Of a stretch of 5,865 nt of DNA, positions 1 through 5,865 are shown piece after piece. Source of the stretch: Bacteroidota bacterium (GTDB lineage Bacteria; Bacteroidota; Ignavibacteria; Ignavibacteriales; Melioribacteraceae); NCBI GenBank assembly GCA_023381535.1, contig JAMCSN010000151.1, positions 1 through 5,865 on the forward strand, written 5' to 3'. The notes beneath the pieces are model-generated. The model saw only the letters and a program-made list of their open reading frames with translations. It ran no database searches and was not told where the DNA came from. The number at the start of each line of letters is the position of its first letter. The stretch's first letter is position 1. The translations under genes and the position numbers were made by a program.

Positions 1-11
1 GCTTCGCGTAA

Positions 12-446
12 ATGTTCCAATCCGCTGTGTTTTTAGTATTAAACTTTTTTTCGCTTGCCGGTTTATATCTTTTATTAAATGCTCAGTTCATCGCGGTTGT
101 ACAGGTGATCGTTTATGCCGGCGCGATCATGGTTTTATTCCTTTTCGTTTTGATGTTATTGAACACGGAAACCGAGCACAAACTTTTTGTTGATAAAAGA
201 GGTATTAAGTTCTTCGCAATACTTATCAGCGCATTCGTATTCGTTCAAGTTGCCTACATGATTTTTTACGGAAGACCGTCTAGAACATTAACTCCCGATG
301 AAGCTTTAAGCATCAAAGCCGGAACGATTCAAACTATTGGTCAACAGCTTTACACTAATTATATAATTCCTTTTGAAGTTGCCGGATTCTTGCTACTCGC
401 GGCAACAATCGGCGCATTGGTTTTAGCAAAGAAGAAATTCGAGTAA
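12..446 (+). CDS. nuoJ: NADH-quinone oxidoreductase subunit J (complex I membrane subunit), N-terminus missing or frameshifted
   Basis: Membrane subunit of respiratory complex I. NuoJ packs between NuoH/NuoA and NuoK, and its third helix undergoes the pi-bulge/alpha change thought to couple quinone chemistry to proton pumping. The signature VYAGAIMVLFLFVLMLLN is at residues 34-51; Tyr35 corresponds to E. coli Tyr59. A later helix carries FEVAGFLLLA (residues 121-130), matching the family's last membrane segment. Aligned by eye to E. coli NuoJ, Met1 here falls at about residue 25, so the first transmembrane helix is absent and the 144 aa are short of the usual ~165-185. TAA at 9..11 lies directly before this ATG in the same frame. 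Codons 1..9 read A-S-R in another frame, which fits the family's loop before this point, so a 1-nt indel is likely (see findings). Three bases separate it from nuoK. Family assignment is firm; the 5' end is not. Confidence 0.9.
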   Translation: MFQSAVFLVLNFFSLAGLYLLLNAQFIAVVQVIVYAGAIMVLFLFVLMLLNTETEHKLFVDKRGIKFFAILISAFVFVQVAYMIFYGRPSRTLTPDEALSIKAGTIQTIGQQLYTNYIIPFEVAGFLLLAATIGALVLAKKKFE

Positions 447-449
447 GAT

Positions 450-758
450 ATGTCATCAATCCCAATGGAATATTATTTAATACTCAGCGCGTTCATGTTT
501 ACCGTTGGCGTTGCCGGAGTGTTGATAAGAAGAAACGCGATCGTAGTGTTCATGTGCATCGAGCTGATGCTGAACTCCGCAAACTTATCATTGGTTACTT
601 TTTCTTCGTACCTCGGTAATTCCATCGGACAAGTATTTGTATTTTTTGTTATGACGGTTGCCGCCGCAGAAGCCGCGGTTGGTCTGGCAATCATCATTGC
701 GATATTCAGAAACAAAAAGTCGGTTAACATCGACGAGATAAACATATTTAAGTGGTAA
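450..758 (+). CDS. nuoK: NADH-quinone oxidoreductase subunit K (complex I membrane subunit, MrpC-like)
   Basis: Small three-helix subunit of the complex I membrane arm, homologous to MrpC and mitochondrial ND4L. It links the NuoH/J quinone-side path to the antiporter-like subunits. The 102-aa length is normal for the family (~100 aa). Two conserved membrane glutamates are visible: Glu38 in [11 protein letters not shown] (E. coli Glu36) and Glu74 in [11 protein letters not shown] (E. coli Glu72). Both are needed for proton transfer in studied homologues. The start at ATG 450 aligns with the family N-terminus ([11 protein letters not shown] against IPLQHGLILAA in E. coli). A GAG at 441..443 inside the end of nuoJ could serve as a weak Shine-Dalgarno. 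The next ATG at 465 would remove part of the conserved N-terminus and is less likely. Only 3 nt separate it from nuoJ, and its stop overlaps the nuoL start, so it is an operon member. Confidence 0.97.
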   Translation: MSSIPMEYYLILSAFMFTVGVAGVLIRRNAIVVFMCIELMLNSANLSLVTFSSYLGNSIGQVFVFFVMTVAAAEAAVGLAIIIAIFRNKKSVNIDEINIFKW

Positions 759-760
759 TG
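756..760 (+). promoter_or_regulatory. TAATG stop-start overlap coupling nuoK and nuoL
   Basis: The nuoK stop TAA (756..758) shares its last A with the ATG of nuoL (758..760). No convincing Shine-Dalgarno precedes this ATG: the AAGTGG at 750..755 ends only 2 nt before the start. Translation of nuoL probably depends on ribosomes terminating on nuoK. The overlap is seen directly; the coupling is inferred from known behaviour of such junctions. Confidence 0.6.
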
Positions 761-2698
761 ATAAACTATATCTATCTAACAACACTTTTACCTCTGCTCG
801 GATTCGTTATCAACGGATTGTTCGGCAGAAAGATCAAGAATGAAAGGATTGTCGGCATTATCGGAAGTGCCACGGTTGGACTTTCATTTCTCGTTGTGCT
901 CGGCGCTTTCATTCAGACGCTCGGTCTTCCTGTTGAAGAAAGATCGAACACTGTAAATTTATTTACGTGGTTAAGTGTTGGCGGACTCCACATTCAGTTT
1001 GCATATCTCGTTGATCAGCTTTCACTCACAATGTCTCTTATCGTAACCGGCGTCGGATTTTTGATTCATGTTTACTCAATCGGTTACATGCGCGGCGATA
1101 AAGGAATCTGGAGATTCTTCGCTTATCTGAATCTTTTCATCTTCGCGATGATGAACCTTGTCCTCGGCGATAATTTTGTTGTTTTGTTTTTGGGATGGGA
1201 AGGCGTTGGTCTCTGTTCTTATCTGCTCATCGGTTTCTGGTATGATAGAAAATTTGAAAAGGGAACAACATCGCAAGCCGCAAAAAAAGCTTTCGTCGTT
1301 AATCGAATTGGTGACTTTGGTTTCTTGCTCGGAATGTTTCTGATCTACATGACTTTCGATTCGCTCAACTTCAAAGAAGTTTTTGCGAGAGCGCAGGCAT
1401 TCCCGGTTGCTGAATCAACATTTGGTTTGATCGCACTATTTTTGTTTATCGGCGCAACGGGTAAATCTGCACAGATCCCGTTGTTCGTTTGGCTGCCCGA
1501 TGCCATGGCCGGCCCGACTCCGGTTTCTGCATTGATACATGCCGCAACAATGGTTACCGCCGGTGTTTATATGGTTTCGCGCACTTCAATTTTATTTGCA
1601 TCCGCTCCGGCTATTATGACTGTTGTCGCGGTTGTCGGCGCACTCACAGCGTTGATGGCAGCAACAATCGGACTCGTTCAGAACGATATTAAAAAAGTTT
1701 TAGCTTACTCAACTGTAAGTCAATTGGGTTACATGTTCTTAGCTGCCGGTGTCGGCGCGTTCTCCGCATCGATATTCCATGTGATGACTCATGCATTTTT
1801 CAAAGCTTTGTTATTCCTTGGCGCCGGTTCGGTCATTCACGGAATGCATGACGAACAGAACATTCAGAAATACGGCGGACTGAAAAAATACATGCCGAAG
1901 ACGTACGCTACATTTTTCATCGCAGCACTCGCAATTTCCGGCGTGCCGGGACTTGCCGGGTTTTTCAGCAAAGATGAAATTTTATGGAATGCATATTCCA
2001 ACGGCGGATTTGTTTTCTGGTTGATCGGCGCTGTTACGGCGCTAATGACCGCGTTCTATATGTTCAGATTGGTCTCGTTAACTTTTTATGGTCATGAAAG
2101 ATTTGATCATCATCATGTTCATCCGCACGAATCACCAGCGGTGATGACGGTACCTTTAATGATTTTGGCTTTCCTTTCAGTTGTAGGCGGTTACATCGGT
2201 CTGCCAAAAGTTTTTGCCGGCGAGCATGGAAATCTTTTTGAGAATTGGCTTGAGCCGATCTACGCTCCCGCTCAAGAAAAACTTGCAATGTATTCTTCAT
2301 CTACTCATCTGGAAGAAATTCTTTTGATGTCGATTTCTGTTGCGCTTGCTCTATACGGAATTTATTTCGCTCTTCATGTTTATAGAAAAAATCCGAAGAT
2401 CGCCGAGAATTTTGCGAATAGGTTCAAAGGTTTATACAAGCTTTTGTTGAATAAATATTTTGTTGACGAAGTTTACGAAGCCGCTGTCGTCCAGCCGATT
2501 CAAAAGGGAAGCGAAAAAGTTTTATGGAAATTTACCGACGCTAAATTGATCGACGGAACCGTGAACGGTGCTGCGACGATAGTTGATAAAATTTCCGGCG
2601 TGATTAGAAAAGTCCAGACCGGCGTTGCCCAATCGTACGCATTAATAATGGTTGCCGGGATTGCATTAGTCCTTTTGTGGTTGATATTAAGTCTATAA
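758..2698 (+). CDS. nuoL: NADH-quinone oxidoreductase subunit L (distal antiporter-like proton channel with lateral helix)
   Basis: The most distal proton-pumping subunit of complex I, homologous to MrpA and ND5. It is 646 aa from ATG 758, slightly longer than E. coli NuoL (613). The expected charged residues of the proton path are present: Glu148 in GWEGVGLCSYLL, Asp186 in NRIGDFG, Lys236 in GATGKSAQIPLFVWLPDAM, His261 in HAATMV, His341/His345/Lys349 in HVMTHAFFKALLF, and Lys405-Asp406 in FFSKDEI. These match E. coli Glu144, Asp178, Lys229, His254, His334/338, Lys342, Lys399 and Asp400. After about residue 540 comes a largely polar amphipathic stretch, the long lateral helix, then a final membrane anchor at about 625-645. 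A GTG at 752 would add two residues, but ATG 758 is preferred because it forms the TAATG overlap with nuoK. A loop near residues 451-457 is histidine-rich. The gene looks intact. Confidence 0.98.
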   Translation: MINYIYLTTLLPLLGFVINGLFGRKIKNERIVGIIGSATVGLSFLVVLGAFIQTLGLPVEERSNTVNLFTWLSVGGLHIQFAYLVDQLSLTMSLIVTGVGFLIHVYSIGYMRGDKGIWRFFAYLNLFIFAMMNLVLGDNFVVLFLGWEGVGLCSYLLIGFWYDRKFEKGTTSQAAKKAFVVNRIGDFGFLLGMFLIYMTFDSLNFKEVFARAQAFPVAESTFGLIALFLFIGATGKSAQIPLFVWLPDAMAGPTPVSALIHAATMVTAGVYMVSRTSILFASAPAIMTVVAVVGALTALMAATIGLVQNDIKKVLAYSTVSQLGYMFLAAGVGAFSASIFHVMTHAFFKALLFLGAGSVIHGMHDEQNIQKYGGLKKYMPKTYATFFIAALAISGVPGLAGFFSKDEILWNAYSNGGFVFWLIGAVTALMTAFYMFRLVSLTFYGHERFDHHHVHPHESPAVMTVPLMILAFLSVVGGYIGLPKVFAGEHGNLFENWLEPIYAPAQEKLAMYSSSTHLEEILLMSISVALALYGIYFALHVYRKNPKIAENFANRFKGLYKLLLNKYFVDEVYEAAVVQPIQKGSEKVLWKFTDAKLIDGTVNGAATIVDKISGVIRKVQTGVAQSYALIMVAGIALVLLWLILSL

Positions 2699-2702
2699 CA
2701 GT

Positions 2703-4229
2703 ATGGAACAAAACTTACTCTTAACATATTTACTTTTTACTCCGGTCGTCGGAAGCGTTCTCGTTCTATTTTTTAGAAACGAACAAAAGCAGTTGGCGCG
2801 ATGGTTCGGGTTGATTGTTTCTTTTATTTCGTTTGTTATTTCTCTTATTATTTATTTCCGTTTCGATCCAACAAATCCGCAATTCCAATTTATACATCAA
2901 GTAACATGGATTAAGAGTTTAAACATCAGCTATCATGTTGGCGTTGACGGAATTTCGCTTCTTCTCGTTCTGCTGACAACTTTTCTTACGCCGTTAACTC
3001 TTCTTTCCACATGGAAAGCGATCGAGAAAAATGTGAAGATGTTCACATTCTCTATGCTGTTTCTCGAAGCCGGTATGCTTGGCGTTTTTATTTCGTTGGA
3101 TATTTTTCTGTTCTACATTTTCTGGGAAGCGATGCTGATACCGATGTACTTCATCATCGGAATCTGGGGCGGCGAAAGAAGAATCTATGCGTCATTAAAG
3201 TTTTTCATTTATACAATGTTCGGAAGTTTACTGATGCTGGTTGCCATTATCTGGCTGACGGTTTATGCTTCCGGAATGCTTGGCAAGTTCACAACGAGTT
3301 TAGCTGATCTATATAAAGTTGGCCCGACTATCCCGCATCAAATTCAAGGATGGATGTTCGGCGCATTCTTTTTAAGCTTTGCTATCAAGGTCCCGATTTT
3401 CCCGCTGCACACTTGGCTGCCGGACGCACACGTTGAGGCGCCGACTGCCGGCTCTGTTATTCTTGCCGGTGTGCTACTGAAAATGGGCACGTATGGCTTG
3501 ATTCGTTTTTGTCTGCCGCTGTTTCCGCAATCGGCAGTGCAATACGCACCACTCGTTTCCGTTCTTGCCGTAATCGGAATTATTTACGGCGCGCTCGTCT
3601 CGATGGTTCAAACCGATATGAAAAAGTTGGTCGCGTATTCATCCGTGTCGCATTTGGGATTTGTTGTGCTCGGAATTTTTGCAATGACGGTTGAATCCGT
3701 GCAAGGCGCGGTTATACAAATGATCAATCACGGTTTATCCACCGGTGCACTTTTCCTTTTAGTTGGAATTCTTTACGAAAGAACTCATCGTCGGGACATT
3801 GCATTCTACGGCGGCATCGCAAAAATTGTCCCGCTCTACGCAACTATTTTGATGATCGCTTCTCTTTCATCAATTGGATTGCCGGGACTGAACGGATTCA
3901 TCGGAGAGTTTTTGATTCTGCTCGGTTCGTTTAAATCACCAGTACTGAATAGTTGGTGGTTCACAATTTTTGCCGCGACGGGAGTGATATTTGCCGCTGT
4001 CTATCTATTATGGATGTATCAGCGCGTTGTTTTTGGTGAAGTTAAGAATGAAGAATTGAAACACGAATTAACCGACATGAATCTGCGTGAAATGATTGTC
4101 ATGGTCCCGATTTTGATTTTCATAGTTTGGATTGGAGTTTACCCGAATACATTTTTGAAACTTACTGAAGCTTCTACGCAATCGATTCTTCAGCAAGTCG
4201 GCACATATACTGTCAATCTATTAAAGTAA
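2703..4229 (+). CDS. nuoM: NADH-quinone oxidoreductase subunit M (middle antiporter-like proton channel)
   Basis: Antiporter-like subunit between NuoL and NuoN in the complex I membrane arm; homologue of MrpD and ND4. The 508-aa length equals the family norm. Key residues seen: Glu142 in FWEAMLIPMYF, Lys229 in FAIKVPIFPLHTWLPDAH, Lys260 in LLKMGTYGLIRF, His343 in INHGLSTGALF, and Glu402 in GFIGEFLIL. They correspond to E. coli Glu144, Lys234, Lys265, the helix-11 histidine region and Glu407. The terminal charged residue is Glu rather than Lys, which is what separates NuoM from NuoL and NuoN. The segment HVEAPTAGSVILAG is the NuoM version of the helix-7/8 loop. It starts 4 nt after the nuoL stop with no clear Shine-Dalgarno, suggesting reinitiation from nuoL. 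No disruption is seen. Confidence 0.98.
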   Translation: MEQNLLLTYLLFTPVVGSVLVLFFRNEQKQLARWFGLIVSFISFVISLIIYFRFDPTNPQFQFIHQVTWIKSLNISYHVGVDGISLLLVLLTTFLTPLTLLSTWKAIEKNVKMFTFSMLFLEAGMLGVFISLDIFLFYIFWEAMLIPMYFIIGIWGGERRIYASLKFFIYTMFGSLLMLVAIIWLTVYASGMLGKFTTSLADLYKVGPTIPHQIQGWMFGAFFLSFAIKVPIFPLHTWLPDAHVEAPTAGSVILAGVLLKMGTYGLIRFCLPLFPQSAVQYAPLVSVLAVIGIIYGALVSMVQTDMKKLVAYSSVSHLGFVVLGIFAMTVESVQGAVIQMINHGLSTGALFLLVGILYERTHRRDIAFYGGIAKIVPLYATILMIASLSSIGLPGLNGFIGEFLILLGSFKSPVLNSWWFTIFAATGVIFAAVYLLWMYQRVVFGEVKNEELKHELTDMNLREMIVMVPILIFIVWIGVYPNTFLKLTEASTQSILQQVGTYTVNLLK

Positions 4230-4247
4230 TTTGGTTTAGAATAAACT

Positions 4248-5678
4248 ATGCCGCAAAATAACTACGAATATTTTTTACTGATGCCCCAGATAATTATCGG
4301 GATCGGAATTGTTTTATCTGTTATTATCGAAATCACAACAAAAAAGAGCGAACAAATCCTTCCGTGGTTTTCCATTGCCATGTTTCTTGCGACGGCAGTT
4401 TATTCTATTCTTGATATCAATCAAAATTTTGTTTTGTTCGGCGGTATGATTGAAGTCGGCGGTAAACCGGCGATCTTCAATTTCATTTTTAATATCGGTG
4501 CCGCATTAGTTGTTCTTTCGTCAATAGATTATCTGAAAAAGTACGGAACATATTTCGGTGAATATTACATTTTGGTTCAATCGTCCGTATTGGGAATGAT
4601 GGTGATGTCCGGCGCTCGTGATATCTTGATGATCTTCATGGGTCTCGAACTGATGTCGATTTGTTTTTACGTTCTCGCCGGTATTAACCGTAAAAAGTTT
4701 TCTGCCAACGAAGCATCAATGAAATATTTCTTGCTCGGAGCTTTCGCAACCGGATTTATTGTTTACGGCATTGCTTTAATTTACGGCACCACCGGATCAA
4801 CCAGCATCCAAAATCTTTCAGAGAATTTTTCCGTTTATTCTACTAATATTGTTTTCGTCTTGGGATTAATTATTTTCTTGATTGGTTTCAGTTTTAAGAT
4901 TGCCGCTGTTCCGTTCCACATGTGGGTGCCGGATGTTTACCAAGGATCGGCTACAACTGTTACCGGATTAATGTCCACTACCGGCAAAGCCGCTGCGTTC
5001 AGCGTATTGATAGTTGTTCTCACGGCAGTTTTTGGCTCTAATGCTTACAGCATTACCCGCCCTTATTTTGCAACGATCTCGGCGCTCTCGATGGTTTTCG
5101 GAAGCATTGTTGCAATCTCGCAAAACAATTTGAAACGCATGCTTGCTTATTCTTCCATTGCGCACGCGGGATATATGGCAATAGGTCTTGCGGCGGGAAA
5201 TGCTTACAGCATTGCCGGAATTATTTTTTATTTAACCGCTTACGCATTCATGAACATCGGCGCATTCGCAATTATCTCGATTGTTGAAGACGAGAACGAT
5301 TCCAGAGTAGATTTGAATTCGTTTGCCGGTCTGCATTCCAAGAGTCCGATATTGGCAGCGATGATGGCGCTCTTCATGTTTGCGCTCGCCGGAATTCCGC
5401 CGTTAGCCGGTTTCTTCGGAAAGTATTATGTGTTCGTTTCCGCAATCCAAAGCAATCTTACTTGGCTTGCAATTGTTGGTGTGCTTTCCAGTGTGATAAG
5501 TGTTTACTTCTACATCCGCGTTGTGGTCGTTATGTATTTCAAAGATTCGATCGAGGATTTCAAAATTACAATCTCATCGTTCAGTCTCGCTGCGGTTGTG
5601 ATTGCCGCTTTGTTCGTTCTCGTGTTCGGAATTGTTCCCGATACATTGATGAACGTGATAACGTCGGTTATTCACTAA
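4248..5678 (+). CDS. nuoN: NADH-quinone oxidoreductase subunit N (proximal antiporter-like proton channel)
   Basis: Antiporter-like proton channel nearest to NuoK in the membrane arm; homologue of ND2. It is 476 aa, normal for bacterial NuoN (~485). Conserved charged residues: Glu134 in GLELMSICFYVLAG, Lys217 in FSFKIAAVPFHMWVPDVYQGS, Lys247 in STTGKAAAFSV, and Lys392 in AGFFGKYYVF, matching E. coli Glu133, Lys217, Lys247 and Lys395. The motif WVPDVYQG is diagnostic of NuoN against NuoM (LPDAHVEAP) and NuoL (LPDAMAGPTP). It starts 18 nt after nuoM, the largest gap in this operon, in an AT-rich spacer without an obvious Shine-Dalgarno or promoter. NuoN is usually the last gene of the nuo operon, and here the next gene is on the opposite strand, so the operon ends at this point. 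Confidence 0.98.
   Translation: MPQNNYEYFLLMPQIIIGIGIVLSVIIEITTKKSEQILPWFSIAMFLATAVYSILDINQNFVLFGGMIEVGGKPAIFNFIFNIGAALVVLSSIDYLKKYGTYFGEYYILVQSSVLGMMVMSGARDILMIFMGLELMSICFYVLAGINRKKFSANEASMKYFLLGAFATGFIVYGIALIYGTTGSTSIQNLSENFSVYSTNIVFVLGLIIFLIGFSFKIAAVPFHMWVPDVYQGSATTVTGLMSTTGKAAAFSVLIVVLTAVFGSNAYSITRPYFATISALSMVFGSIVAISQNNLKRMLAYSSIAHAGYMAIGLAAGNAYSIAGIIFYLTAYAFMNIGAFAIISIVEDENDSRVDLNSFAGLHSKSPILAAMMALFMFALAGIPPLAGFFGKYYVFVSAIQSNLTWLAIVGVLSSVISVYFYIRVVVVMYFKDSIEDFKITISSFSLAAVVIAALFVLVFGIVPDTLMNVITSVIH
5655..5675 (+). other. Possible RNA stem-loop at the 3' end of nuoN
   Basis: GTGATAAC (5655..5662) can pair with GTTATTCAC (5667..5675) across a GTCG tetraloop, giving 8 base pairs with one bulged T (5671). 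It ends immediately before the nuoN stop codon. No run of T follows, so it does not look like a standard intrinsic terminator. It could protect or punctuate the 3' end of the nuo transcript, or it may be a chance match inside coding sequence. The pairing is seen in the sequence; any role is speculation. Confidence 0.25.
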
Positions 5679-5685
5679 TCGTCAG

Positions 5686-5865
5686 TTACTTACCAACCTT
5701 TTTGTTGTAACCTTTATCACCGAAAGGTTGAAGCTTATCAATCCATAATTCTTCAAGCACTTTCAAGTCATCTGTAAAGTCGTAAGCCAGATCATCTTTC
5801 GGTTCAAGCTTGTCTAAAATTTCAAATGCGAAATTATTCTCACCGTACGTTTTATAATCTGCTTG
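5686..5865 (-). CDS. GIY-YIG nuclease family protein, C-terminal part (5' end beyond the window)
   Basis: An open frame enters from the right edge on the - strand and runs 59 codons to a TAA (complement of 5686..5688). It has no start codon in the window. Visible features in order are a YGENNFAFEILDKLEPKDD segment (residues 7-25 of the fragment), a DLKVLEELWIDKLQPFG segment (33-49), and an ending GDKGYNK followed by KVGK. This pattern of an FxFEIL strand, an acidic loop, an LExLWxxKLQPFG helix and a final GYN is what I recognise from the C-terminal half of small GIY-YIG nuclease family proteins of Bacteroidota and Firmicutes. The GIY-YIG motif and catalytic Arg/Tyr would lie upstream, outside the window, so activity cannot be judged. 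Such proteins are stand-alone and mostly uncharacterised. It converges with nuoN, with 7 nt between the stop codons, and has no evident functional tie to complex I. Confidence 0.7.
   Translation of the reverse strand, partial: QADYKTYGENNFAFEILDKLEPKDDLAYDFTDDLKVLEELWIDKLQPFGDKGYNKKVGK

Noticed and set aside
473..745. Open frame of 90 codons on the - strand opposite nuoK
   Set aside because: It lies entirely inside nuoK, whose protein is unmistakable. The antisense translation has no family resemblance and reflects codon composition of a hydrophobic gene.
2064..2300. Open frame of 78 codons on the - strand inside nuoL, and a 75-codon one at 2500..2727
   Set aside because: Both are antisense to well-conserved NuoL sequence, have no recognisable domain and no convincing start context.
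3011..3307. Open frame of 98 codons on the + strand inside nuoM in another frame
   Set aside because: It overlaps the conserved NuoM helices containing Glu142. Its translation is unrelated to any family I know and has no ribosome binding site.
4230..4247. The nuoM-nuoN spacer as a possible internal promoter
   Set aside because: Eighteen AT-rich bases contain no pair of spaced promoter elements that I can recognise, and the spacing is compatible with a single transcript.
5462..5710. Open frame of 82 codons on the + strand overlapping the end of nuoN
   Set aside because: It is an out-of-frame reading of nuoN that runs on into the antisense of the nuclease-family gene. Its Cys/Arg-rich composition is typical of a shifted membrane-protein gene.
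5708..5730. Hairpin considered as an intrinsic terminator for either operon
   Set aside because: The stem is short and AT-rich, and no T-run follows it on the + strand or on the - strand. It also lies within the coding sequence of the - strand gene. Kept only as a low-interest structural note.

Overview
The window is the distal part of a respiratory complex I (NADH:quinone oxidoreductase, type I) operon. Five membrane-arm genes lie head to tail on the + strand in the standard order nuoJ-nuoK-nuoL-nuoM-nuoN and fill positions 1 to 5678. A sixth gene, cut by the right edge, comes in on the - strand at 5686..5865. It looks like the C-terminal part of a small GIY-YIG nuclease family protein.

Organism: base composition is moderate to AT-leaning (roughly 40-45% GC by eye). 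Shine-Dalgarno sequences are weak or absent before most genes. The protein sequences look to me most like Bacteroidota/Ignavibacteriota/Chlorobiota (FCB group) complex I, possibly an Ignavibacteria-like bacterium. This is recognition by eye, not a search, and lineage confidence is only moderate.

Layout: nuoJ (12..446) appears without its first ~24 codons. An in-frame TAA sits just before the first ATG, and the 9 bases before that read plausibly as NuoJ only in another frame, so a 1-nt frameshift or sequence error is suspected at 10..12. nuoK (450..758) follows after 3 nt. nuoL (758..2698) overlaps the nuoK stop in a TAATG junction. nuoM (2703..4229) starts 4 nt later and nuoN (4248..5678) 18 nt later. 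No internal gap is large enough for a separate promoter region, so one transcript is likely, with its promoter upstream of the window. nuoN converges on the - strand gene with only 7 nt between the stop codons.

How they work together: NuoL, NuoM and NuoN are the three Mrp-antiporter-like proton channels. NuoJ and NuoK form part of the fourth path next to the quinone-binding NuoH, which is not in this window. All the charged residues expected for proton transfer are present (positions in the entries), so the membrane arm looks functional. The window does not show whether NuoE/F/G, the NADH-oxidising module, are encoded upstream.

I found no undescribed system here; this is ordinary core-metabolism DNA. 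The items worth a second look are the nuoJ 5' end and the very tight convergent junction at the right end.
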